Source: ZC4RG25 sp023428365 (GTDB taxonomy: Bacteria; Pseudomonadota; Alphaproteobacteria; Rhizobiales; Hyphomicrobiaceae). Taken from it: a stretch of DNA of 64,000 nt. The position numbers and the translations under genes are program-made. The notes below the pieces were generated by a model. The model was not told the DNA's origin. It did not search any database and saw only the letters and a program-made list of their open reading frames with translations. This document shows, in pieces, positions 9,041 to 18,665 of the stretch (position 1 is its first letter; every line of letters begins with the position of its first letter). The stretch spans positions 308,961-372,960 of the forward strand of contig JBNOAI010000004.1 in NCBI GenBank assembly GCA_050283925.1. The letters are read 5' to 3'.

Positions 9041-11443
9041 ATGGACGGCGCCGGACACGACCAGAAGACCCTCGAAATCCTGCGTGAACTCGAGCGCAAG
9101 GTGCTCTGGCTCTCGTCGTACATGATCCATCATGCCAATCATGAAGTGGATCGTGGGGATGGTCTGAAAGTCGGTGGCCATCAGGCCTCGTCAGCCTCGC
9201 TCGTGACGCTGATGACGGCTCTGTATTTCCACGTTCTGCGCCCGGAAGACCGCATTGCCGTCAAGCCGCATGCGAGTCCGGTTTTTCACGCCATCCAGTA
9301 TCTGCTCGGCCAGCAATCGCTCGATAAGCTGCAGGATTTCCGAGCCTTCGGTGGCGCGCAAAGTTACCCCTCGCGCACCAAAGACAAGGACGATGTCGAC
9401 TTCTCGACGGGTTCGGTCGGTCTTGGCGTGGCGGTGACCGGGTTCGCCAGTCTGGTGCAGGATTACGTGCATTCCAAGGGCTGGAAAGCCGAATGGCCCA
9501 AGGGTCGGATGGTTGCCCTGATGGGCGATGCCGAGATCGACGAAGGCAACATTCACGAGGCGCTGCTCGAATACTGGAAGCACGGGCTGACCAACACCTG
9601 GTGGGTGGTCGATTATAACCGGCAGAGCCTCGACTCGGTTGTGTCCGACCGGCTGTTCATGAAGGTCGCGGGCCTGTTCGAGAATCTCGGCTGGAAGGTG
9701 GTCCTCATCAAGTACGGCAAGCTGCTGGAGCGTGCCTTCGCGCGGCCCGGCGGTGATGCGCTGCGGACTTGGATCGACGATTGTCCCAACCAGCTCTACT
9801 CGGCGTTGGTTTTCCAGGGCGGCCCTGCGTGGCGCAAGCAACTTGAGGCCGATCTGGCGGGGCATCCGGACACGCTGGCGATTGTCCGCGAGCATTCGGA
9901 CGATGATCTCGCACGTCTAATGACCAATCTCGGCGGGCACGATCTTGAAACGATCCTTGAGACATTCGCAGCCGCGCCGTCGGATCAACCGGTCTGCTTC
10001 ATTGCCTATACGGTGAAAGGCTTCGGATTGCCGTTCGCAGGGCACAAGGACAACCACTCCGGTCTGATGACCAAGACGCAGATGCAGGAGTTCCGCGCAC
10101 GCCAGAATATCAACCAGGGCGAGGAGTGGGACCGGCTCGCGGGACTGACGCTACCAGCCGCAGAGATCGAGGGCTTTCTCAAGAAGGTGCCATTTGCGGC
10201 CCGTGGTCGTCGCCGGTTGTCAGCCGAGAGCGTAGCGGTTCCGGAGATCAAAATTCCGGAGGCGAAGGGGCCTGTTTCAACGCAGACCGGGTTCGGGCGC
10301 ATCCTCGACGATATCGCCAAGCAAGGCGGTCCGCTGGCGGATCGCATCGTGACCACGTCCCCGGACGTCACCGTGTCGACCAACCTTGGCCCTTGGGTCA
10401 ATCGGCGCGGTCTGTTCTCGATGGCCAGCCGCGAGGACGTGTTCAAGGAACGCGGGCTGATGTCGCCCCAGAAATGGGAGATGAGCCCAAAGGGCCAGCA
10501 TATTGAACTCGGCATCGCCGAGATGAACCTGTTCCTGACGCTGGCGGCCGCCGGGCTGTCGCACTCGCTGTTCGGCGAGCGGCTGATCCCGGTTGGGACG
10601 CTCTACGACCCGTTCATCTGTCGTGGTCTCGATGCGTTGAACTACGCCTGCTACCAGGACGCCCGCTTCATTCTCGCGGCCACGCCGTCGGGCATCACGC
10701 TGGCTCCGGAAGGTGGCGCGCACCAGTCCATCAGCACCCCGCTGATCGGCATGGCACAGGACGGCCTCGCCTACTTCGAGCCGGCATACGTCGATGAACT
10801 CGGTGTCATTATGAGCTGGGCGTTCGACTACGTGCAGCGTTCGGGCGAAGAGGACAAGGAGCAGCGTTGGCATCGCGACGAGAAGGGCGGATCTGTGTAT
10901 CTGCGCCTGACTACGCGCGCGCTGGATCAGCCCGCACGTGAACTGTCGGATACGATGAAAGCCGATATCATCAACGGCGGTTACTGGCTGCGCCGGCCCG
11001 AGCCGGGGACGGGGCTTGCCATCGTCTATACGGGTGCTGTGGCACCGGAAGCCATCGAGGCGGCCGGGTTGCTGTCCGAGGACCGGCGCGGAGTAGGCGT
11101 GCTCGCTGTTACGTCTGCCGACCGCCTGTCTGCAGGGTGGCACGGGGCGCAGCGGGCGCGCGAGCATGGGCTGCATGCGGCAAGTTCACATGTCGAGAAC
11201 CTGCTGTCGGCACTGCCGCGTGACGCCGCAATCATCACGGTCTCGGACGCGCATCCCGAGACGTTGTCATGGATCGGCAGTGTGATGGGGCATCGCGTGC
11301 GGCCGCTGGGCGTCGAACACTTTGGCCAGTCCGGTTCGCTCTCGCAGCTCTACAGTCACTATGGCATCGATGCGAATGCGATCATGGCCGCTGCTGAAGG
11401 CCTTGGCGCGACGAAGGTGCGCTATCGCGTAGTGGGTGGCTGA
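9041..11443 (+). CDS. Thiamine-diphosphate enzyme, AceE/transketolase-like 2-oxoacid dehydrogenase E1
   Basis: 800 residues from ATG 9041, preceded by GGGAGC. The ThDP motif GDAEIDEGNIHEALLEYWKHGLTNTWWVVDYNRQSLD begins near residue 162; the N-x-Q-x-LD ending is as in the homodimeric pyruvate dehydrogenase E1 (AceE) rather than in classical transketolase. The second half has the central transketolase pyrimidine domain (about residues 500-620, HIELGIAEMNLF) and a C-terminal transketolase domain. AceE is usually near 890 residues, transketolase near 660, so this is an intermediate, shorter E1 form often labelled transketolase in related genomes. No E2 (lipoyl acyltransferase) or E3 gene is nearby. 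Co-transcription with ilvA suggests 2-oxobutyrate as a possible substrate; that is inference only. Confidence 0.85.
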   Translation: MDGAGHDQKTLEILRELERKVLWLSSYMIHHANHEVDRGDGLKVGGHQASSASLVTLMTALYFHVLRPEDRIAVKPHASPVFHAIQYLLGQQSLDKLQDFRAFGGAQSYPSRTKDKDDVDFSTGSVGLGVAVTGFASLVQDYVHSKGWKAEWPKGRMVALMGDAEIDEGNIHEALLEYWKHGLTNTWWVVDYNRQSLDSVVSDRLFMKVAGLFENLGWKVVLIKYGKLLERAFARPGGDALRTWIDDCPNQLYSALVFQGGPAWRKQLEADLAGHPDTLAIVREHSDDDLARLMTNLGGHDLETILETFAAAPSDQPVCFIAYTVKGFGLPFAGHKDNHSGLMTKTQMQEFRARQNINQGEEWDRLAGLTLPAAEIEGFLKKVPFAARGRRRLSAESVAVPEIKIPEAKGPVSTQTGFGRILDDIAKQGGPLADRIVTTSPDVTVSTNLGPWVNRRGLFSMASREDVFKERGLMSPQKWEMSPKGQHIELGIAEMNLFLTLAAAGLSHSLFGERLIPVGTLYDPFICRGLDALNYACYQDARFILAATPSGITLAPEGGAHQSISTPLIGMAQDGLAYFEPAYVDELGVIMSWAFDYVQRSGEEDKEQRWHRDEKGGSVYLRLTTRALDQPARELSDTMKADIINGGYWLRRPEPGTGLAIVYTGAVAPEAIEAAGLLSEDRRGVGVLAVTSADRLSAGWHGAQRAREHGLHAASSHVENLLSALPRDAAIITVSDAHPETLSWIGSVMGHRVRPLGVEHFGQSGSLSQLYSHYGIDANAIMAAAEGLGATKVRYRVVGG

Positions 11444-11451
11444 TTAGATAG

Positions 11452-11484
11452 CGGCGGATGTTCCCGACGGGTAAACATCCGCCG
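11452..11484. terminator. Intergenic hairpin between convergent genes
   Basis: An 11-bp perfect inverted repeat (CGGCGGATGTT at 11452-11462 with AACATCCGCCG at 11474-11484) starts 8 nt after the E1 gene's stop codon and ends 9 nt before the stop of the convergent small gene. No long T-run follows on either strand, so it is probably a bidirectional terminator of moderate strength. Confidence 0.6.
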
Positions 11485-11493
11485 TCCTTAGAT

Positions 11494-11655
11494 TTAGCGT
11501 CCGCAGCGCGACGTCTTTTTCCAGACGATATCCGATTGTGCGGCGGCCGCGATGCCGTCGCTGGCGGACGGTGCAGCCTGCGCGCCGGTCGCCGCCATGA
11601 GCGCGAGTGTCATTGTCGAGAGTGACAGGGCAATCAGGGATTTTCTCAAGGACAT
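11494..11655 (-). CDS. Very small secreted peptide (53 residues), unknown function
   Basis: A minus-strand frame from ATG 11655 to TAA 11494, with GGAG 8 nt before the start. The product starts MSLRKSLIALSLSTMTLALM and has a typical Sec signal peptide: two basic residues, a leucine/alanine core and an ATGAQAAPS cleavage area (about residue 27). The mature peptide is only ~26 residues and ends DIVWKKTSRCGR, with one cysteine. The hydrophobic N-terminus, good ribosome site and a stop placed next to a hairpin support a real gene, although it is short. I recognise no family. Similar tiny signal-peptide proteins with a cysteine near the C-terminus occur in Hyphomicrobiales, so it may be conserved. 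Confidence 0.62.
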   Translation of the reverse strand: MSLRKSLIALSLSTMTLALMAATGAQAAPSASDGIAAAAQSDIVWKKTSRCGR

Positions 11656-11923
11656 TCAAACTACTCCACGGTTTCGGCTGATCGCAGCAAGGACCAAACT
11701 CCCGGCGGCTAAACTCGCGACCATCGAAATGGATGCAGGCCTTCAGCACTCTTCAGAAGGCGGTCGATGAGGGTGGGCTTGGTGGGGCGATCAATCGAGC
11801 GGCGGGTTGCTGTCCGTCATTGGCACGGCAGAGGATACTTCGTAATGCCTCGGCAACTTTAAAACTCGGGGAGGAGGCGCTTGTGACCCGCTTCGTCGCA
11901 GTAACGAAACGCGACGCGGGGTG
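11656..11923. other. Intergenic stretch before the groESL promoter, nothing recognised
   Basis: 268 bp between the small secreted peptide gene and the groES promoter. No convincing coding frame, repeat or stable hairpin with a T-run was seen on either strand. It presumably holds the divergent promoter of the small gene. Confidence 0.6.
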
Positions 11924-11952
11924 TTGACAGTGGCCGACGTGCAGCTTATTTC
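11924..11952 (+). promoter_or_regulatory. Likely sigma-70 promoter of groESL
   Basis: A perfect -35 box TTGACA (11924-11929), a 17-nt spacer and a -10-like TATTTC (11947-11952). The CIRCE operator begins 12 nt downstream of the -10 box, at the expected transcription start, which supports the assignment. A shifted -10 (CTTATT) is also possible. Confidence 0.7.
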
Positions 11953-11963
11953 AGTCGGCACTG

Positions 11964-11990
11964 TTGGCACTCTATTTTCGAGAGTGCTAA
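11964..11990 (+). promoter_or_regulatory. CIRCE element (HrcA operator) upstream of groES
   Basis: TTGGCACTC, a 9-nt spacer, then GAGTGCTAA. This differs from the consensus inverted repeat TTAGCACTC-N9-GAGTGCTAA at one base. It lies 56 nt before the groES start codon, the usual position. The HrcA repressor binds it and is released when GroEL is titrated by unfolded protein, so the chaperonin operon is heat-inducible. The hrcA gene itself is not in the window. Confidence 0.96.
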
Positions 11991-12045
11991 CAAAATTCCC
12001 ATCACCTGAAATCAAGCCATCCCAATCGCCCGGGAGCCTTAGAAC

Positions 12046-12336
12046 ATGAAATTCCGCCCACTTCACGACCGCGTGGTCGTGCGCCGCACTGAGAGCGAGA
12101 GCAAGTCCGCCGGCGGCATCATTATCCCTGACACGGCTGCTGAGAAGCCCCAGCAGGGCGAGGTCATCGCCGTCGGTCCCGGCGCTCGCGACGAGAACGG
12201 CAAGCTGGTCGCACTCGACCTCAAGAAGGGTGACAAGGTGCTGTTCGGCAAGTGGTCCGGCACCGAAGTCAAGATCGATGGGCAGGATCTGCTCATCATG
12301 AAGGAAAGCGACGTGATGGGCGTGCTCGACAAGTAA
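12046..12336 (+). CDS. groES: Co-chaperonin GroES
   Basis: 96 residues, the normal Cpn10 length. MKFRPLHDRVVVRRTESESKSAGGIIIPDTAAEKPQQGEV is the classical N-terminus, with the mobile GroEL-binding loop (SAGGIIIPDTA, about residues 22-32), and the end is SDVMGVLD. It caps the GroEL ring in the cytoplasm during ATP-driven folding. First gene of the CIRCE-controlled operon, with a GGAG box before ATG 12046. groEL follows after 163 nt, a slightly long spacer in which I see no terminator. Confidence 0.99.
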   Translation: MKFRPLHDRVVVRRTESESKSAGGIIIPDTAAEKPQQGEVIAVGPGARDENGKLVALDLKKGDKVLFGKWSGTEVKIDGQDLLIMKESDVMGVLDK

Positions 12337-12499
12337 GTGTCGCGCACTCACCACCGTTCGAAATTCTGATTCAACGTAACAGATAGGCCGGTATTGGTGA
12401 GGTTTTTGCCAACGTAGAAGTCCCGACTTCACGATCTGGCAATCGAAGACTTCGCGAATTCTTTCCGGTCTCAAGCAGTCAACTCAGGAGAGTTCAGAT

Positions 12500-14143
<1,644 letters not shown>

Positions 14144-14180
14144 GCCGCCTTTGGCCGTAAGGTCGACGGTTAGAGAAAGA

Positions 14181-14212
14181 GGGCCGCCCCGGACATCCGG
14201 GGCGGCCCTTTT
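14181..14212 (+). terminator. Rho-independent terminator of groESL
   Basis: A very stable 12-bp stem GGGCCGCCCCGG (14181-14192) / CCGGGGCGGCCC (14197-14208), loop ACAT, followed by TTTT. It is 37 nt after the groEL stop. Confidence 0.93.
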
Positions 14213-14255
14213 CGTTATCGGGATGACGCGTCCGTATCAGCCGCAGAGGGCAGGG

Positions 14256-15323
14256 TTACGGCCGCGCTTCGGTCATCGCACTGCGGAGAACCCGGACGTA
14301 GTTGCCTATGGCGATTTTCTTGAGGCGGTCCCGTTCGATGCCCCGGCGCTCCATATGCTGAACGGCGCGGCGCAGGTCGGCGTAGCTGGCTATCGGTGAG
14401 TTCGACAGGGCATTCATATCTGTGCCGAAGCCGACGTGATCATCTCCGAGCCAGTTCGCCAATTCGAGGACGCGGTCTGCATAGGACTGAGCCGTCGCAC
14501 CGACATCGCTACGAAGTGCCCACACGCCGACCACGCCGCCTTTGCTGGCAATTGCGCGCGCGGTGTCGAAGTCCAGTTGCCGAGCACGCCAGGGCGTCAT
14601 TTTCCAGTTCGGCCCTTTGCCGCGAACGACGGAGCTATGTGACCACACCACCGGGACGCGCGAAATCTCCAGCGTCTGTGTGACGGCCTCAGCTGTGCAA
14701 TGGGCGAGGTCGACAAGAATGCCGAGCCGGTTGCATTCCAGAACGACGTCACGGCCGAACGCGGTCAACCCACTGTGCTTGGGGGCCTCGGTTTGAAAAT
14801 CGCCAATGGTGTTTTCGATGTAGTGCACAAGCTGGATATGCCGGATACCCGCCTCGTGCGCGCGCTGTAGCCCGGCAATGCCGTCATCGAGGAAACTCGC
14901 GCCCTCGACGGACAAGAGGACGTGCGGTTCGCCCAGCAGCGCCTTATCGAGATCATCCGGGGTCAGCGCGATCTTGAGGTTCTGCTCGGTGATATGGGCT
15001 TTGACGCGTGCCAGCTCCTTCTCGAACCAATCTGTGGCGGCGCCACTCTTGGGGGTGCCTGACTGGCTCAATCCACGATTGCCCCGTCGGAGCCAAGGCT
15101 GATCTCCGACGAGAGACCAAGAGACGAGCGACGCGCCACCACGCGCCATGTTTCGCGCGAGTGGCTGCCGGTCGGCGGGCTTGGGTCCGACGAAAAAGAG
15201 ATGCGCGTGCATATCGCCGATTGGAACCGGGCTGGCTCCTTCAGCCCGCGCCCCGCGGCTGCTGCCGATCACGCCAGCAACCAGACCGGACAGCATCGTA
15301 CGGCGGTTCATTGCAAAGGTCAT
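14256..15323 (-). CDS. Membrane dipeptidase, M19 family, exported
   Basis: 355 residues. The N-terminus MTFAMNRRTMLSGLVAGVIGSSRGARAEG is a Tat-like or Sec signal (twin Arg 7-8, hydrophobic core, ARA cleavage area). The body matches renal-dipeptidase (M19) zinc peptidases: DMHAHLFF near residue 39 replaces the usual DxHxD/H site, SVEGASFL carries the bridging metal glutamate, HCTAEAV and WSHSS hold the other His ligands, and GFGTDMNAL lies near the end (about residue 300). Members cleave dipeptides, including some D-amino-acid dipeptides, in the periplasm. ATG 15323 has GAGGA about 7 nt upstream. Substrate not determinable. It is convergent with groEL and upstream-adjacent to the YiiX-like gene on the same strand. 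Confidence 0.88.
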   Translation of the reverse strand: MTFAMNRRTMLSGLVAGVIGSSRGARAEGASPVPIGDMHAHLFFVGPKPADRQPLARNMARGGASLVSWSLVGDQPWLRRGNRGLSQSGTPKSGAATDWFEKELARVKAHITEQNLKIALTPDDLDKALLGEPHVLLSVEGASFLDDGIAGLQRAHEAGIRHIQLVHYIENTIGDFQTEAPKHSGLTAFGRDVVLECNRLGILVDLAHCTAEAVTQTLEISRVPVVWSHSSVVRGKGPNWKMTPWRARQLDFDTARAIASKGGVVGVWALRSDVGATAQSYADRVLELANWLGDDHVGFGTDMNALSNSPIASYADLRRAVQHMERRGIERDRLKKIAIGNYVRVLRSAMTEARP

Positions 15324-15395
15324 GCTGTCGTCCTCGGACAGACAGCCGCGTCCTTCGTCTCGCGGACACGGCTGACTCAGGCCGATCGTCGCCGA

Positions 15396-16655
15396 TCACT
15401 CGAACATGATCGTCGCGACGTAATCCATCGTGCGGTTGTTATTGCTCGATGGCAGCAATGTGTTGATGAGGTAGGAGGTCGGCGAATAGTTATCCGGCAT
15501 CGCGCGCCGGAACGCATTGCTGATGAAGTACGCCTGGATGCGTTGGAAGCCGCCGTCGGCTACGGCCTTGTAGTACTTTTCCAGCGGCGCGAATTTCGGC
15601 TGCATCGTTGCGGCAACCTCACGGTGGCCTGAGGACATGTTTGCCGTTTTGGATGGATTCTCGACGAACACTTCGCTGAGCAGTTTGTTGCGCTCATCCT
15701 TCTGCAGCTTCAGCGCGTCGATGACGAGGAGCGGACCGTCCGCGAGACCGGCGAACGAAGAGTTGCTGCGTCTGCTGATGTAATTGCCCGTCGCCTTCAT
15801 CGGTGTCATGGGCACGCTGACGCATGCCGGCACACTCTTTCCGTTGAACCCATCAGCCGTCGTCGATGGGTCGCACTTTCGTAAGGCAAGGATCGACCAG
15901 ACGAACTCCGAACAGTACATGTCGGTCTTGGTGACGCCAGTTTGTCCGAGGGCCGACTGGGCAACCTGTTTGACGAACTCCAATGGTTTACCTGGCGTGT
16001 ATTTGGGTGCGTTGTAGTCGCTGTTGAACGCAATCTGGTTCGGATAGATGCGCTTTGCACCGCTACCGAGGCGGGTTGCCCACGCGAGGATATTTTTTCG
16101 CTCCGCATCGGTCAGGCCGCGCGGCCTCACGACATGCAGGAATTTGACGGATCTGTAATGTTCGCCGCTGAAGTCTCCCCGCAGCTGCGAGCCCAAATGC
16201 TCCGCGTCCATGGGATTATCGAGCTGGTAGACCGTTCCGTCCTTCACATAGGCAATGCCGGTATGGCTGATGCCCATCTGAATGTTGGGGTAGGTGCCCC
16301 CACCACCCCACTCGGGCCGGAACGTGAGGAGAATGTCGCCCGTCTGCAGAAGGCCGCTCTGAGCCATGCGCTTTCCAAAGCCGGCGCGCTTGGCGACGAT
16401 GAGGCGCAGACCGATGTCGGCGCCGTTGCCGTTGGCGGCAGGATGTTTGAACTCGACCAGGCGATCTGTCGTTTTGAACGAACTCGGCAGCGTTGCGCGT
16501 GCACTGGATGGAACCGCGAAGTAGACCGGCATGTTGAGCCGCTTCGCCATGTCCTGGTTCACCTTCTCATTGTAGGTGAACTCAGCCGCACGAACAGACA
16601 GCTGGCTCGCAACCAATGCGGCGACCGCTAGGGTCGCGATCTTCATAAACCGCAT
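15396..16655 (-). CDS. Secreted YiiX-like permuted NlpC/P60 (papain-like) peptidase/amidase
   Basis: 419 residues from ATG 16655, which has GGAGGGGGTG about 8 nt upstream; an in-frame GTG six bases earlier is less likely. Residues 1-23 are a Sec signal peptide (ATLAVAALVASQLSVRAAEF). The permuted papain-like layout is visible: GDILLTFRP, then SHTGIAYVKDG with catalytic-type His131, and much later DMYCSEFVWSILA with nucleophile-type Cys248. These proteins act as amidases or lipid/peptidoglycan-linked hydrolases in the envelope. The C-terminal ~130 residues after the Cys have no recognised domain and may fold onto the core. It is divergent from the LAS-type endopeptidase gene, 116 bp away, so the two envelope enzymes may share regulation. 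Confidence 0.78.
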   Translation of the reverse strand: MRFMKIATLAVAALVASQLSVRAAEFTYNEKVNQDMAKRLNMPVYFAVPSSARATLPSSFKTTDRLVEFKHPAANGNGADIGLRLIVAKRAGFGKRMAQSGLLQTGDILLTFRPEWGGGGTYPNIQMGISHTGIAYVKDGTVYQLDNPMDAEHLGSQLRGDFSGEHYRSVKFLHVVRPRGLTDAERKNILAWATRLGSGAKRIYPNQIAFNSDYNAPKYTPGKPLEFVKQVAQSALGQTGVTKTDMYCSEFVWSILALRKCDPSTTADGFNGKSVPACVSVPMTPMKATGNYISRRSNSSFAGLADGPLLVIDALKLQKDERNKLLSEVFVENPSKTANMSSGHREVAATMQPKFAPLEKYYKAVADGGFQRIQAYFISNAFRRAMPDNYSPTSYLINTLLPSSNNNRTMDYVATIMFE

Positions 16656-16771
16656 GAACACCCCCTCCGACTTGGGCAGAACTGCTCCCCGGGTGACAAG
16701 GCTCTAGCACGCAGCTCTCGGCGGCACTATCACAGGTCCGTCACACAAGCAGGTTTTGTAGACGGCGGGGC

Positions 16772-17518
16772 ATGTCAAAATTGAGCGAGAGAAGACCGCC
16801 GCGGCGAGCGCGCCGTGCACTGCTTGTCATTCTGGCCTTGCCCGTCATCTGCTTTGCGGGCTTCGCGGGTTGGATCACATGGATCGGACGCGAGAGTGGT
16901 CCGGCGAGCCGCTGTTATGGTGGAGTCGTGGGGGGGCATCTTGAAGGTGGCCGCCGGCTTCCTCTGTGGGGAGAAAACTACCGTTCTTACAGTGTCTTGG
17001 GGTTTCTCGCAGGACGGACATTCATGCACGAATCTGTCCGCGATGCGAGCCAGGAAGCCTACACGCAGTTGAACAAGGAGAATCCCGAACTGCGCTTCCT
17101 CTATGCGGAAAGCGGTTGGCCGTGGGGTGGATCGTTCAAACCGCACCGCTCGCACATGAATGGAACATCGGTCGATTACCACGTCCCTGTTCGGACACTG
17201 GACGGTGCCGTCTCTGAATTGCCGGCGTCGCCGTTCAACAGGCTGGGCTATGACATCTCTTTCGATAAGTCGGGCCGGTACGGTAGCTACAAAATCGACT
17301 TCGAGGCGATGGGGCTGCACCTGATCGCGCTAGACCGCGCGGCGCGCGCCAACGGGATCGCCATTGGTCGGGTCATCTTCGATGTGCGGCTACAGCCGCT
17401 GCTGTTTGCGACACCCTCGGGCGCTCAGGCGGCACGTCTGCTCACCTTCAACCGGCAGCAATCGTGGGTTCCGCACGACCAGCATTATCACATTGACTTC
17501 AAAGTGCCCTGCCGATGA
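16772..17518 (+). CDS. LAS-type (MepA/M15-like) murein metallo-endopeptidase, membrane-anchored
   Basis: 248 residues. One N-terminal transmembrane anchor (LVILALPVICFAGFAGWITWI, about residues 17-37) leads to a periplasmic domain. The zinc motif of LAS peptidases is present: H128-x6-D135 in SHMNGTSVDYH, and H238-x-H240 in HDQHYHIDFKVPC. The Trp-Gly-Gly and FKPHRSHMNG context resembles penicillin-insensitive murein endopeptidase MepA. It would cut D-alanyl-meso-diaminopimelyl cross-links. Two cysteines (about residues 49 and 247) may pair. The match to MepA is by motif only, so related carboxypeptidases are an alternative. Confidence 0.72.
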   Translation: MSKLSERRPPRRARRALLVILALPVICFAGFAGWITWIGRESGPASRCYGGVVGGHLEGGRRLPLWGENYRSYSVLGFLAGRTFMHESVRDASQEAYTQLNKENPELRFLYAESGWPWGGSFKPHRSHMNGTSVDYHVPVRTLDGAVSELPASPFNRLGYDISFDKSGRYGSYKIDFEAMGLHLIALDRAARANGIAIGRVIFDVRLQPLLFATPSGAQAARLLTFNRQQSWVPHDQHYHIDFKVPCR

Positions 17519-17617
17519 CCGCATAAAGGCCACGACCTCCGCGGATTCCGCGATGGCGTGGCCTCCGGATGGGCACTCATAAAAGCAATAAAAGTACTTC
17601 ATGATGTTTTCCCGAAA

Positions 17618-17662
17618 CTTAGAGGAAAACAAAACCACATCTTACGGCCGGTTACCCGGCCG
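17618..17662 (-). terminator. Probable terminator of the unknown gene at 17707
   Basis: 7-bp perfect stem CGGCCGG (17645-17651) / CCGGCCG (17656-17662), loop TTAC, followed on the minus strand by TAAGATGTGGTTTTGTTTTCC, a U-rich tail a few bases away. It lies 44 nt past the gene's stop codon. Confidence 0.55.
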
Positions 17663-17706
17663 CTGTAATATTCAGTCGTTACGCGGCTGCGAAACCGCAA
17701 CGTGAC

Positions 17707-18381
17707 TCAGACTGCCGACTGCGCCGGTGCCCCGTTCTGCGCCATCGCGGTAATGTCGCGAGAGAGCGAGCGAGCAAGAAGCTGGACCGGATCGTCCGAG
17801 CCTTCCTCGACAAGATCGTCGAGAACGGTCGCCTTATCGGTCAAACCCTCGAACGTGGTGGCTTTTATCCGGGAGATCGTAAGCGAGAGATCATGTTGCT
17901 CGGAGAGCAGCGGATCGGACATCGACTCGATATCATCACCATACGTGCCGTTACCGAAGCCACTGGACGCGACGGCTTCACCGCGCCTGACAAGGTCCCG
18001 GAGCTGTCTGGCGAGTGCTCTATATCGCTTGCAGTAGGCCCGAAGTTTGGTGTCGGCCTGAGGCGCGGCGGGACGCCGGCCCTGGCGGACCCTCGGTGCG
18101 AGAGACATATCGAGTTCAAGGCCGTCCGGACCCGTCAACGTACCAACCCGGCTGGCCATCAGCGTAGAGCCATGCATCCGCTTGTTTTGCACACCCAAAC
18201 TGGCTTCCTTTGGGTGTGTATTGGGGACGTCGGAGCCTGCGATAATTCTTGCAAGTTCGACTTCCACGCCGTGCAATGATGATAACAATTTGGGCAACTT
18301 GTTCTCGCGCGCTTTGGCCCGCAATACAACAACGCTGCTCAGCATTTCCCACGCGATCGCGGTATGACTATTTTCAGTCAT
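17707..18381 (-). CDS. Conserved hypothetical cytoplasmic protein
   Basis: 224 residues from ATG 18381, preceded by a G-rich ribosome site (GGGGGTGGGG). A longer frame up to 18474 would add 31 residues with many cysteines and no plausible ribosome site. No signal peptide or membrane segment. The middle is helical and basic (YCKRYRALARQLRDLVRRG); the C-terminal part (about residues 160-205) contains an ISRIKATTFEGLTDKATVLDDL segment, similar in style to a family of short Rhizobiales proteins with an I...T.A.T..GL..KA pattern. I do not recognise a function. It may be regulatory, judging from its charge and predicted helices. Confidence 0.6.
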   Translation of the reverse strand: MTENSHTAIAWEMLSSVVVLRAKARENKLPKLLSSLHGVEVELARIIAGSDVPNTHPKEASLGVQNKRMHGSTLMASRVGTLTGPDGLELDMSLAPRVRQGRRPAAPQADTKLRAYCKRYRALARQLRDLVRRGEAVASSGFGNGTYGDDIESMSDPLLSEQHDLSLTISRIKATTFEGLTDKATVLDDLVEEGSDDPVQLLARSLSRDITAMAQNGAPAQSAV

Positions 18382-18665
18382 CCCCACCCCCATGTACGAC
18401 GTTGAAGTATTTCTAGTGAGCGACATGCATACGCAGACACATGGGTGCACGAAGCCACCAACAAAACGCCGCATGCTGATGATGGTTCCGTGAAAAAAAA
18501 TTTTTGTGCGACGCTAGGGCGTCGTCGCCACACAAATTACAAACTGTGGAAAATCAGAGGGGTAGTCGCTGTTCAGTCGTCGACGGAAAATGTCACGTCG
18601 CAAATTGTGGGAAATGGAACCTCCAGTCCCTCGTGCTGTTCCCGATTTTTTATGCGATGAAGAGC

